A stretch of 64,000 nucleotides of DNA from Sphingomonas sp. Leaf357 (GTDB taxonomy: Bacteria; Pseudomonadota; Alphaproteobacteria; Sphingomonadales; Sphingomonadaceae), in the NCBI RefSeq assembly GCF_001423845.1, contig NZ_LMPM01000001.1:2654153-2718152 (forward strand), in the 5' to 3' direction. Positions 1-8,022 of the stretch are shown here, in pieces. How positions within the stretch are numbered: the stretch's first letter is position 1; every line of letters starts with the position of its first letter. The notes beneath the pieces are model-generated. The model made no database searches, was not told the DNA's origin, and saw only the letters and a program-made list of their open reading frames with translations. Both the position numbers and the translations under genes were made by a program.

Positions 1-2
1 AC

Positions 3-1463
3 GTGCGACTCGATCTCTCGGCGATCGGCCAGGACACCACGACGCGGGGCCTGAACACCGTCGACGTCGACGCGGTGACGCTGCAACCCCTGTTCGGCCG
101 GCTGACGCAGAACCGCAACGTGGTGGAGGGCAGCTTCATCAAGTTCCGCCTGTACAACGCCACGTTGCGCGCCGATCTCGGCGCGATCGATCTGGTCTCT
201 TCCACCACGTATCAGCACACGGCGCTCAGCCAGGTGAACGACGCCACGCGCAGCTTCGGGGCGCTGCTCGGCGGGCTGTTCGGCATTCCCACGCTCGGCG
301 TGCGATCGACGCAGAACACGCGCACCGAACGCTGGTCGGAAGAACTTCGCGCCAATGCGAACGGCGTCGCCAACGGGCTGCTCGATCTGCAGGCCGGTTT
401 CTATTGGACGCACGAACAGGATTCCAACCGCATTCCGAGCTTCGATCCGTTTCTGACGACGACCGGTGCGACGGTGGCCTTGCCCAATATCGTGACCGCG
501 GCGATCCTGTCGAAGTACGAGGAATATTCGCTCTTCGGAAACGCGACCGTGCATCTCGGCGACAAGTTCGATATCCTCGGCGGTGTTCGCTACAGCCATG
601 ACAAGCAGGATTATTTCCAGGATTATGCCGGCCTGATCATCGGCGCGCGCCGCATCAACACGGGACAGGAAAAGGCGAACATCGCCACCTATCTCGTCTC
701 GCCGCGGTTCAAGTTCTCCGAAAACGCGATGGTCTACGGTCGGGTCGCATCTGGCTATCGCCCTGGCGGACCGAATGCGGTGCCGCCGCCCAGCGTGTTC
801 GTCGCGCCGGACACGTTCGCACCCGACCGGCTGACCCAATACGAGATCGGATTCAAGGGGCAGACCGCGGATCGCTCGCTCAGCATCGATGCCGCACTGT
901 TCTACACCAACTGGAAGGACATCCAGATCCAGACCAGCGCCGCCGGGTTCAACTTCTTCGTCAATGGCGGCAAGGCGCGCAGCCAGGGGGCAGAGGCGAC
1001 GTTGCGCTACCGCCCGGTCGCTGGCCTGAACTTCGGCCTGAATGCGGGCTATACCGATGCCAAGCTGATCACCGCCGCACCGGCGGCCGGCGGGGTGGAC
1101 GGTGATCGCCTGCCCTACGTTCCACGGCTCGCGGGGTCGTTCACCGCCGATTACGACATCCCGCTGAGCGGCACGATGAAGGCGAATATCGGCGGCAGTG
1201 CGAACTATGTCGGCAATCGCAATTCCGATTACAGCCAGAAATTCCCCAAACGCCTGAACGACTATACGACGTTCGATCTGCGCGCGGGCGTCGGTGACGG
1301 TGCCTGGTCGCTCTCGGCGTTCGCTCGCAACCTGACCGACAAACGCGCGATCAACGTCGTTTCGGCGGCAGGTCTCGCGCCGAGCAACACCGCCGGACAG
1401 GTGTATAACGCATCCTACATCCAGCCTCGCACGATCGGCCTGGAAGCAGCGTTCCGCTTCTGA
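3..1463 (+). CDS. TonB-dependent receptor, C-terminal part (5' truncated by window edge)
   Basis: This is the beta-barrel part of an outer-membrane TonB-dependent receptor. The frame is already open at the left edge, so the signal peptide, TonB box and plug lie outside the window. About 486 residues are visible. They show repeated amphipathic strands with aromatic girdles and barrel phrases such as ASGYRPGGPNA and YEIGFKGQ, and the protein ends in the typical terminal Phe (EAAFRF). The family imports large or scarce substrates using energy from TonB-ExbBD. The next gene starts 28 nt downstream, so it probably shares an operon with the hydroxyacid dehydrogenase and the MFS carrier. The substrate cannot be read from sequence; a hydroxyacid or its precursor is a guess from context. 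Confidence 0.9.
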   Translation: MRLDLSAIGQDTTTRGLNTVDVDAVTLQPLFGRLTQNRNVVEGSFIKFRLYNATLRADLGAIDLVSSTTYQHTALSQVNDATRSFGALLGGLFGIPTLGVRSTQNTRTERWSEELRANANGVANGLLDLQAGFYWTHEQDSNRIPSFDPFLTTTGATVALPNIVTAAILSKYEEYSLFGNATVHLGDKFDILGGVRYSHDKQDYFQDYAGLIIGARRINTGQEKANIATYLVSPRFKFSENAMVYGRVASGYRPGGPNAVPPPSVFVAPDTFAPDRLTQYEIGFKGQTADRSLSIDAALFYTNWKDIQIQTSAAGFNFFVNGGKARSQGAEATLRYRPVAGLNFGLNAGYTDAKLITAAPAAGGVDGDRLPYVPRLAGSFTADYDIPLSGTMKANIGGSANYVGNRNSDYSQKFPKRLNDYTTFDLRAGVGDGAWSLSAFARNLTDKRAINVVSAAGLAPSNTAGQVYNASYIQPRTIGLEAAFRF

Positions 1464-1491
1464 TCGGAAGAGCCGGGCAAAGGACGAATTC

Positions 1492-2892
1492 ATGCATATC
1501 GACAAAATCCATGCCCGTCCGCCGCTCGATCCCGGCTTCGTCGCGGCGCTGCGGCAGCGTTTCGGCGACGCGCTGGACACGGGCGAAGCGGCCCGTGCCC
1601 AGCATGGCGCGAGCGAAGCGCATTTCGCGCCGATGCCGCCGGACGCGGTCGTGTTCGCCCAGTCGACCGAAGAGGTGGTCGATCTGGTCAAATTGTGCAC
1701 GGCGGCCGGCGTGCCGATCGTTCCATACGGTGCGGGCACGTCGATCGAAGGCAATGCTCTGGCGGTGCGCGGCGGTGTGAGCGTCAACCTGTCGCGGATG
1801 ACCGAGATCGTCGCGGTCCATGCCGAGGATTTCGACTGTACGGTGCAGGCCGGGGTGCGGCGCGAGGAACTGAACGTCCACTTGCGCGATCAGGGCCTGT
1901 TCTTCCCGATCGATCCCGGCGCCAACGCCACGATCGGTGGCATGGCCTCGACCCGCGCCAGTGGTACCAACGCGGTGCGCTACGGCACGATGCGCGAAGC
2001 CGTATTGTCGCTGACCGTCGTCACCCCGGACGGCAAGGCGATCAAGACCGCCACTAGGGCGCGCAAATCCGCGGCAGGATACGATTTGACCCGCCTGTTC
2101 GTCGGATCGGAAGGTACGCTCGGGATCATCACGGAGGTGACGCTCCGGTTGCACCCCATTCCGGAGACGATCAGCTCGGCGGTCTGCGGCTTCGACAGCC
2201 TGCAAGGCGCGGTCGACACCGTCGTGCAGTCGATCCAGTGCGGCGTCCCGCTCGCACGGGTGGAGATCCTCGACGACAAGCAGATGGCGGCGGTCAACGC
2301 CTGGTCGAAGCTCGGCTATCCCGAGGTGACGACCCTGTTCTTCGAATTCCACGGCTCACCCGCCGGGGTCGAGGAACAGGTGACGCTGGTGCGCGATCTG
2401 GCCGCGGCGAACGGCGGCGGTGAGTTCCAATGGTCCAACCTGCCCGAGGAGCGCGCCAAGCTGTGGAAGGCGCGGCACGAGGCCTATTACGCTGCCGTCA
2501 ACGTCCGTCCGGGAGCGGTCGGCTGGACGACCGACGTCTGCGTCCCGATCAGCCGATTGCCCGAATGCATCCTTGAGACGAAACGCGATCTTGAGGCCGG
2601 CACGGTGCCCGCGACGATCCTAGGCCATGTCGGGGACGGCAATTTCCACGTGATCTTCTCGATGGACCCGAATTCGACGGAGGAGTTGCACGAGGTCGAG
2701 GGGATCAACGCCAGGCTGGTCCAGCGCGCTCTGCGGATGGACGGGACGTGCACCGGCGAACATGGCATCGGCATCGGCAAGCAGGATTGGCTCGTCGCCG
2801 AACTCGGCGAGGCCGTGGAGGTGATGCGTACGCTGAAACGCGCGCTCGATCCGCAGGACCTGTTCAACCCCGGCAAGATCTTCTCCCTGTGA
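1492..2892 (+). CDS. FAD-linked D-2-hydroxyacid dehydrogenase (D-lactate dehydrogenase / GlcD family)
   Basis: A 466-residue VAO-type flavoprotein that oxidises a D-2-hydroxyacid such as D-lactate or glycolate to the 2-oxoacid and passes electrons to a quinone or cytochrome. The FAD-binding PCMH domain fills the first half (PYGAGTSIEGNA near residue 82, PGANATIGGM near 142, GSEGTLGIITE near 206). The C-terminal half has the metal and substrate signatures GHVGDGNFH (about 380) and GEHGIG (about 422), and the protein ends LFNPGKIFSL as usual. Length fits single-chain D-LDH enzymes rather than a three-subunit glycolate oxidase, and no GlcE or GlcF is adjacent. A purine-rich ribosome site (AAAGGACG) precedes the ATG. 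Its stop overlaps the GTG start of the MFS gene. The exact substrate is uncertain. Confidence 0.9.
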   Translation: MHIDKIHARPPLDPGFVAALRQRFGDALDTGEAARAQHGASEAHFAPMPPDAVVFAQSTEEVVDLVKLCTAAGVPIVPYGAGTSIEGNALAVRGGVSVNLSRMTEIVAVHAEDFDCTVQAGVRREELNVHLRDQGLFFPIDPGANATIGGMASTRASGTNAVRYGTMREAVLSLTVVTPDGKAIKTATRARKSAAGYDLTRLFVGSEGTLGIITEVTLRLHPIPETISSAVCGFDSLQGAVDTVVQSIQCGVPLARVEILDDKQMAAVNAWSKLGYPEVTTLFFEFHGSPAGVEEQVTLVRDLAAANGGGEFQWSNLPEERAKLWKARHEAYYAAVNVRPGAVGWTTDVCVPISRLPECILETKRDLEAGTVPATILGHVGDGNFHVIFSMDPNSTEELHEVEGINARLVQRALRMDGTCTGEHGIGIGKQDWLVAELGEAVEVMRTLKRALDPQDLFNPGKIFSL

Positions 2893-4163
2893 ACGACCAG
2901 CCAAGCGACCAGCGGTTCGGTCACGCCGTTCCCGGCCTGCTGGTACTCGCACTCGCGCTGGCGGTCGGCTTCACGCAGATGGGGTCGTTCAGCACGGTGC
3001 AGGACGGAGCAAAGGCCGAACTGGGCCTGAGCGACGTCACGCTCGGGCTGATCCAGGGCGTCGGCGCGGCCGTGCCGCTGGTCTTGTTCTCGATCCCGAT
3101 CGGCATTCTGGTCGATCGCTGGAACCGGATGCGGCTGATGCTATTGTTCTCCCTGCTGGCGGTCGGCGGATCGCTGCTGACCGCCCTCGCCGGCAACGTG
3201 CCGACCTTGTTCGTCGCCCGCATGATGACCGGCGTGGCGACCACCGGTGGGCTCACCGCGGCGTTGTCGCTGGCGGCCGACATGTGCGCTCCGGCGCAGC
3301 GCGGGCGCGCGATGCTGATGGTGACGCTCGGCAAATCGCTCGGGCTCGCCTGCGCTTTCGCGCTGACCGGTTGGTTGTTCGGGATCTTCGCGGGCGGTTT
3401 CAACCTCTTCAAGGGCGGCTTGCCGTGGCGCGAGGCACATTTCGCGCTGGCGGCCATCGCGGCCCTCGCCAGCCTGCCGCTGTTCCTGATCGCCGAGCCT
3501 GCGCGCCACGAGGTGGCGGCCGGGCCGCGCGCGGCATTCCGGGTCGTGGCCGACGAGCTATGGGCGCGCCGCGCATTCCTGATCCCGCTGTTTCTTGGCC
3601 AGGTGTCGGTGGTGATGGCCGATGCCGCGGCAGGCATCTGGGCGTCTCCGATGCTCACCCGCTACTTCGGCCTGACGCCGCAGCAGTTCGGCGGCTGGAT
3701 GGGCGCGTTGCTGCTCGGTACCGGCATCGCGGGCGCCCTGCTCGGCGGCATCGTTGCCGACCTGGGCCAGAAGAGCGGCCGACGCGGCGGCTTGCTGATC
3801 GGCGCGGTCGCGGCCGCGGCGATCGGGATCCCCGCCGCGCTGTTCCCCTTAAGCGGGTCGATCCCGATCTTTGCGCTGGCGCTCGGTACGTTAATCCTCG
3901 CCGGCACGATCACCGGGCTGATCACCTCGGTTGCGATCACGGTGCTGCTGCCCAACGAGCTGCGTGGCCTGTGCCTCGGCGCGTTCATCGCGTTTGCCGG
4001 GCTCGTCGGATACGGCGTCGCGCCGCCATTGGTCGGCTGGGTCAGTCTTCTGCTCGGCGGCGAGCAGCATCTCGCGGTGAGCCTGACGTTGGTCGGCATG
4101 ATCACGAGTTGTCTGGCATTCGGTTCGTTCTACGTCGCCATGCGTCGCGCACCTGTAAGATAG
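2889..4163 (+). CDS. MFS transporter
   Basis: A 424-residue major facilitator with about twelve hydrophobic segments. The conserved loop after TM2 reads GILVDRWNRMRLM. The GTG start is chosen because GTGA overlaps the stop of the dehydrogenase gene, implying translational coupling, and because the upstream part of the open frame is Arg-rich and unlike a membrane protein. Since it is coupled to a 2-hydroxyacid dehydrogenase and a TonB receptor, it most likely moves that pathway's substrate across the inner membrane. The family assignment is firm; substrate and direction are inferred. Confidence 0.88.
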   Translation: MNDQPSDQRFGHAVPGLLVLALALAVGFTQMGSFSTVQDGAKAELGLSDVTLGLIQGVGAAVPLVLFSIPIGILVDRWNRMRLMLLFSLLAVGGSLLTALAGNVPTLFVARMMTGVATTGGLTAALSLAADMCAPAQRGRAMLMVTLGKSLGLACAFALTGWLFGIFAGGFNLFKGGLPWREAHFALAAIAALASLPLFLIAEPARHEVAAGPRAAFRVVADELWARRAFLIPLFLGQVSVVMADAAAGIWASPMLTRYFGLTPQQFGGWMGALLLGTGIAGALLGGIVADLGQKSGRRGGLLIGAVAAAAIGIPAALFPLSGSIPIFALALGTLILAGTITGLITSVAITVLLPNELRGLCLGAFIAFAGLVGYGVAPPLVGWVSLLLGGEQHLAVSLTLVGMITSCLAFGSFYVAMRRAPVR

Positions 4164-4214
4164 CTATTGCCCAACCTATCCGATAGGTTTAGGAAGGCTT
4201 CAAGGAGAGGCGGC

Positions 4215-4949
4215 ATGGAACGCATAACGGTATCGCCCGAAATGATGGCGATCGTCGGCCCCGGCGTGATTGAGGAGCTCGGGCTCGATTCCCCCGTCGT
4301 ACTGGCGTTCAGCCTCGGCGAACTGCCGGTCATGGCGGTCCAGACGGCCGGTGAGACGAATGATGCCGTCGCGCTGCGACTCTGCGTTACCGAAGACGCC
4401 TGCCGCCGCTTGTTCGGACATGTTCCGACTGTTCCGGCAACATATCATCTGCCCAGCGATCTGCGCAGCATCGCCCTGGCGGTTCGCGATTGCCCGCTGG
4501 ACGGCGCGGCAGGCATCACCCTTCGCGGCGCGAAGAGCATCGAATTGCTCTGCGAAAGCTTCACCGCCCTGCTCGGCGACGCGCTGGTGCCAGCCAATGC
4601 CGACGCCACCTTGTCGGAACGCGATACGCGACGGATCGTCCATGCGCGACAGATCATCGACGAACAATGGCGGGAGAAGCTGACGCTCGATACGATCGCG
4701 GGCACCTGCGGGGTGAACCGGGTCAAGCTGACGAGCGGGTTTCGCGCGCTATTCGGCCTGAGTGTCGCCGACGCGATCTCCGAGCGCCGGCTTGGCGGGG
4801 CACGGCAGATGTTGCTGGCAACCGACCTGCCCGTATCGTCGGTCGGCTATGCCTGCGGATATCTCAGCAATGCGAGCTTCACGCGCGCCTTCTCGCGTCG
4901 CTATGGCGTGGTTCCCTCCCGCCTGCGCGCCACGGCGATGGCGGCATGA
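4215..4949 (+). CDS. AraC-family transcriptional regulator
   Basis: A 244-residue regulator with a C-terminal double helix-turn-helix AraC/XylS domain (about residues 145-240). The first helix pair is seen in LTLDTIAGTCGVNRVKLTSGFRALFG and the second in PVSSVGYACGYLSNASFTRAFSRRYG, which matches the family signature. The N-terminal part (about 140 residues) is not a recognised cupin and may bind an effector. The start is set at the ATG behind AAGGAGAGG; an upstream in-frame extension lacks a ribosome site. The stop overlaps the next start as ATGA, coupling it to the GntR gene. It probably controls the upstream hydroxyacid and transport genes. Confidence 0.9.
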   Translation: MERITVSPEMMAIVGPGVIEELGLDSPVVLAFSLGELPVMAVQTAGETNDAVALRLCVTEDACRRLFGHVPTVPATYHLPSDLRSIALAVRDCPLDGAAGITLRGAKSIELLCESFTALLGDALVPANADATLSERDTRRIVHARQIIDEQWREKLTLDTIAGTCGVNRVKLTSGFRALFGLSVADAISERRLGGARQMLLATDLPVSSVGYACGYLSNASFTRAFSRRYGVVPSRLRATAMAA

Positions 4950-5653
4950 ACGTCGTCTCGGCGATCGGCGGCAGTCTGGTCGATCAGGCGGTGCGCCGGG
5001 TGCGCGATCATATCCGGTCGAACAATCTCAAGCCGGGCGACACGCTGCCCGGCGAAGGACATTTCGCTGCCGACCTGGGCGTGAGCCGCGCGGTCATGCG
5101 CGAGGCATTCGGCGCGTTGGCGGCCCTACGCCAGATCGACGTCGCCAACGGCCGCCGGGCCCGCGTCGCGGCGATCGACGGCATGGTGATGAGCGCCTCG
5201 CTCGACCACGCCGTGGCCACCGCGCAGATTTCCGTCGCCGATGTGTGGGATGTGCGGCGGACGCTGGAATTGCGCACCGCCGAACTCGCCGCACGCAACC
5301 GCAGCGGCACCGAAGCCCGGCTGATCACCGATCTGGCGGCGGCGATGATCGTCGATCGCAACGATCTTGCCGCCCGAACCCGTCACGACATCGCGTTTCA
5401 CCAGGCCATCGCCCAGGCCAGCGGAAATGCCCTGTTCCTGCAGATCGTCCGATCGTTCGAAGCGCTGATGCTGGTCGCCGTGCCGACGGCATGGCGCACC
5501 CGTACCGATATCGAGCAACAGGATTTGATGCTCGCGCATCACCAGTCCATCGCCAGCGCGATAGCCGATCGCGACCCCATAGCGGCAACGGCGATGATGG
5601 ATGCGCATTTCGATGAATCGATCAGCGATCTGTTCAATCAACCCCGCAGCTGA
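4946..5653 (+). CDS. FadR-subfamily GntR regulator (FCD domain)
   Basis: A 235-residue regulator. Residues 1-75 form the winged-helix GntR domain (DHIRSNNLKPGDTLPGEG, then LGVSRAVMREAFGAL). The rest is an all-helical FCD ligand domain with the usual acidic and His metal residues (DIAFHQAIAQASGN and the later AHHQSIASAI and MDAHFDESI). FCD regulators sense carboxylates such as lactate, glycolate or gluconate, which suits the nearby D-2-hydroxyacid dehydrogenase. The start ATG overlaps the AraC stop by 4 nt, so the two regulators are made together. A perfect palindrome at 5718-5732 just downstream could be a target, but this is inference. Confidence 0.9.
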   Translation: MNVVSAIGGSLVDQAVRRVRDHIRSNNLKPGDTLPGEGHFAADLGVSRAVMREAFGALAALRQIDVANGRRARVAAIDGMVMSASLDHAVATAQISVADVWDVRRTLELRTAELAARNRSGTEARLITDLAAAMIVDRNDLAARTRHDIAFHQAIAQASGNALFLQIVRSFEALMLVAVPTAWRTRTDIEQQDLMLAHHQSIASAIADRDPIAATAMMDAHFDESISDLFNQPRS

Positions 5654-5717
5654 CGCACGCATCATCGACGGCAGCAACGTGCATCGTCTTGCTGACACGA
5701 GACGATATGGTCGGCGT

Positions 5718-5732
5718 GAGACAATTTGTCTC
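5718..5732. promoter_or_regulatory. 15-nt perfect palindrome, candidate operator
   Basis: GAGACAA-T-TTGTCTC is a perfect inverted repeat lying immediately before the upstream ATG candidate of the DUF983 gene and 65 nt after the GntR stop. It is AT-richer than its surroundings. Position and symmetry suggest an operator for a dimeric regulator, perhaps the neighbouring GntR protein. If it is an operator here, the DUF983 start at 5769 becomes more likely than 5733. Confidence 0.4.
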
Positions 5733-6224
5733 ATGGCGGTTACGGATCGGCAGTCTATCTACAACATCATGAACCAGTCAGATCAGGTGCCCGTCGGACA
5801 CGGCGACGGCAAGGGCAAATTCCTCTGGATCATGCGCTGTGGCTGGAAAGGGCTTTGTCCGCGCTGCGGCGTGGGACCGATGTTCAAGTCCTGGCTGAAG
5901 ATCGCCGATCGCTGCGACCATTGCGCGCTCGACTATCGCTTCGCTGCTCCGGACGACGGGCCGGCATTCTTCTCGCTCTGCGTCATCGCGCTGCCGCTGA
6001 TCGCGTTCGTCGTCTGGATCCAGGTGGCATTCGATCCCCCGGCATGGGTGCATCTGGTCACGTCGGTACCCTTCATGGCGCTCGGAACCTTGTTGCCACT
6101 CAGGCCGATCAAGGGATGGCTGGTGGCTTCGCAATACGTCAATCGAGCTCAAGAGGCGGGAACGCAGCAACTCTGGGCGCAACTTCACGGCACGCGGGCA
6201 GGCCAGAGTGACTTCGACCAATAG
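5733..6224 (+). CDS. DUF983 family small membrane protein
   Basis: A protein of about 163 residues with two CxxC-type pairs near the N-terminus (CPRCGVGPMF and CDHCAL), a zinc-ribbon-like arrangement, followed by two hydrophobic segments (SLCVIALPLIAFVVWIQVAF and a second ending GTLLPLRPIKG). This is the DUF983 pattern, common in alphaproteobacteria and of unknown function. The start is uncertain: ATG 5733 directly abuts a palindrome, while ATG 5769 (MNQSDQ) is inside. Neither has a good ribosome site. It is probably monocistronic. Confidence 0.8.
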   Translation: MAVTDRQSIYNIMNQSDQVPVGHGDGKGKFLWIMRCGWKGLCPRCGVGPMFKSWLKIADRCDHCALDYRFAAPDDGPAFFSLCVIALPLIAFVVWIQVAFDPPAWVHLVTSVPFMALGTLLPLRPIKGWLVASQYVNRAQEAGTQQLWAQLHGTRAGQSDFDQ

Positions 6225-6364
6225 GTCGCTTGGTCATCGAGAGGACGCGGCTCCAGCGCGATGATATCTGGGGTGAAGAGTTACGAAACCCGTTAGAAGC
6301 GGTGTTGCTTAACGGGGAGTCATTTCGTTCGATGCGATCCGCGTAAGCTGCAGGTGTTGGCTCG

Positions 6365-7021
6365 ATGAAAACTCCCCTATCCTTCCAGCAGTTGACCGTT
6401 CTAGCGATCCTGGTTCTGCTGGGTCTCGGGATCGGAAGTATTTTACGGCGCTCGGTGCCGGTCGGCCGTGATCTGGGTGCGAACCAGACGGTGGCGAGCA
6501 TTTTGAACGACCGAGCCGTTCCATCCCGATCTCCGCCCGAACCGACGCTGACGTTGGTAGTGTTCACCGATTACCAATGCCCGGCGTGCAAACTCGCCGA
6601 GCCCGCGATGGCGGCCGCGATCGCGGAAGATGGCCACGTTCGCGTGGTGTATAGGGATTGGCCTATCTTCGGAGCCCGATCGGAGCGAGCCGCACGTGTC
6701 GCGATCGCCGCGGACCGGCAGGGCATCTATCCCAAGCTGCATTCCTGCCTGATGGCGGAGCGACGCCTGCTCGACGACGCAATCCTGCGTGAATGCGTCG
6801 TGCGGTCGGGAGGCGACTGGCGGAGGGTGCAGGGTGATCTGCAGGCATATGCGCCGGAGATAGAGCATCAACTGAGCTCCACTCGGCGTGCCGCCTTCGG
6901 CTTGGGCTTTCAGGGCACGCCTGCCTTCCTGGCGGGAACGGTCGTCGCGTTGGGCGTCTTGAGTCGGAGTGAGTTCGGAAGGCTGCTAGCCGAAGGGCGC
7001 CAAGCCGCCAGTGTCCATTAA
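6365..7021 (+). CDS. DsbA-like thioredoxin-fold disulfide oxidoreductase
   Basis: A 218-residue protein with one N-terminal hydrophobic segment (LTVLAILVLLGLGIGSIL), acting as signal anchor or signal peptide, followed by a DsbA/thioredoxin domain in the periplasm. The active site is CPAC (in TDYQCPACKLAEP, about residue 74) and the cis-Pro loop reads GFQGTPAFLAG near 182, so the redox machinery is intact. The family (DsbA_5/BdbD-like) oxidises or shuffles disulfides in exported proteins. It stands alone, with 140 nt upstream holding no obvious ribosome site or gene. Function at family level is safe; a specific client is unknown. Confidence 0.85.
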   Translation: MKTPLSFQQLTVLAILVLLGLGIGSILRRSVPVGRDLGANQTVASILNDRAVPSRSPPEPTLTLVVFTDYQCPACKLAEPAMAAAIAEDGHVRVVYRDWPIFGARSERAARVAIAADRQGIYPKLHSCLMAERRLLDDAILRECVVRSGGDWRRVQGDLQAYAPEIEHQLSSTRRAAFGLGFQGTPAFLAGTVVALGVLSRSEFGRLLAEGRQAASVH

Positions 7022-7156
7022 AGACTGGAAAGCGTCACCGAGTGCTTGCCCGCCAATAGTCTTTTCATGTTCTGAGAGTTCCGGCGAAACACTCAGATCA
7101 AAAGCCCGAACTCGAACAGACGACAAGAACCGAGCCCACAAAATCCTTAATAAAAA

Positions 7157-7175
7157 GTGTAAATTTATTTTACAC
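7157..7175. promoter_or_regulatory. AT-rich inverted repeat, candidate upstream activator site
   Basis: GTGTAAA-TTTAT-TTTACAC is a perfect 7-bp inverted repeat with a 5-nt spacer in an unusually AT-rich stretch (about 7140-7205) within GC-rich DNA. Its centre lies about 60 bp upstream of the -24 element of the sigma-54 promoter at 7226-7240, the usual distance for a bound enhancer protein. The link to a PrsR-type activator of PEP-CTERM genes is inference. Confidence 0.5.
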
Positions 7176-7225
7176 ATCGGCATCACCGCGATTTTTTTTG
7201 GTTTGAACCTCAGCGAATCCGCCAC

Positions 7226-7240
7226 TGGCACGCTTATTGC
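7226..7240 (+). promoter_or_regulatory. Sigma-54 (-24/-12) promoter
   Basis: TGGCACGCTTATTGC matches the sigma-54 consensus TGGCAC-N5-TTGC exactly, with GG and GC separated by the required 10 nt. Transcription should begin near 7252, about 40 nt before the ATG of the PEP-CTERM gene, whose ribosome site (GGGGAT) lies within the leader. Some PEP-CTERM genes in other proteobacteria are RpoN-dependent under PrsK/PrsR control, which this placement would fit. Confidence 0.7.
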
Positions 7241-7293
7241 TCAAGTATCGGCGGGAGCGTGCAATGGGGCGCGCGTAATATGGGGATACTGAA

Positions 7294-7941
7294 ATGAAAA
7301 TGATCACGAAAAGCCTGCTGGCTGCAACTGCGCTGATGAGCCTTCCGTCCGTGGCTCAGGCCGCTGTGGTGGTATCGAACGTCGTCATCAACGTGCCGAA
7401 CACGATCGATGGCATCTACATCAACGTCGTGACGGGCGCGACCGGCACGTCCGGCGCCGCAGTGTCGGGCTGGGATTTCAACCCCTACAACAATAACGCC
7501 GGACTGACCTTTTACGGCACCGGCTCGCCCTACGGCATTCTCGCCACGGGAACTCCCGGCACGACCGCGATCGCCCGCGATCTGGCTGCAGGCACCGTCA
7601 TCGGATCGGCGGGCCAGTTCAATCAGTTCCAGACTCTGGGCACTCTGTTCCAGACCGCCGGTAACCATGTCCTCGGCTTCAGCTTCCTTAACGAAGCCAC
7701 CGGGCAGACCAATTACGGTTATGCTCGCATCACGACCAGCACCGGCACGGGCACCGGCCTAGGCTTCCCGGCGACGATCACGCAGCTCGTCTACGAGAAT
7801 TCGGGCGCCGCGCTGACCGTGGCCGCTGTTGGTGGCGCGGTTCCCGAGCCGGCAACCTGGGGCATGATGATCCTCGGCTTCGGCATGATCGGTGCGGCTG
7901 CGCGCAAGCGCAGCGTCAAGACGACGGTCAAGTTCGCCTAA
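7294..7941 (+). CDS. PEP-CTERM sorting-domain exported protein
   Basis: A 215-residue exported protein. It has an N-terminal signal peptide (KSLLAATALMSLPSVAQA, cleavage after AQA), a Gly/Thr/Asn-rich beta body with no Cys, and a C-terminal PEP-CTERM signal near residues 186-210: PEPATW, then the hydrophobic run GMMILGFGMIGAA, then RKR. Such tails are recognised by an exosortase/archaeosortase-type enzyme and the protein is usually delivered to the surface or matrix alongside exopolysaccharide. No exosortase gene is in the window. The start follows GGGGAT at suitable spacing. It is preceded by a sigma-54 promoter and followed by a strong terminator, so it is a single-gene unit. Confidence 0.9.
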   Translation: MKMITKSLLAATALMSLPSVAQAAVVVSNVVINVPNTIDGIYINVVTGATGTSGAAVSGWDFNPYNNNAGLTFYGTGSPYGILATGTPGTTAIARDLAAGTVIGSAGQFNQFQTLGTLFQTAGNHVLGFSFLNEATGQTNYGYARITTSTGTGTGLGFPATITQLVYENSGAALTVAAVGGAVPEPATWGMMILGFGMIGAAARKRSVKTTVKFA

Positions 7942-7964
7942 TTTCGCCATTATCGCGCGAAGGG

Positions 7965-7996
7965 AAAGCCGCCGGTCGAAAGACTGGCGGCTTTTT
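7965..7996 (+). terminator. Rho-independent terminator after the PEP-CTERM gene
   Basis: AAAGCCGCCGGTC-GAAA-GACTGGCGGCTTT forms a 13-bp stem with one G-U pair and a GAAA tetraloop, followed by a T run (7992-7996). It lies 24 nt after the stop codon. Confidence 0.85.
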
Positions 7997-8022
7997 GCTG
8001 TTTCGGTCTAAGAGCTTCGGCC

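Noticed and set aside
7011-7292. Plus-strand open frame of 93 codons before the PEP-CTERM gene
   Set aside because: It covers the sigma-54 promoter and AT-rich region, and its sequence has no signal or domain.
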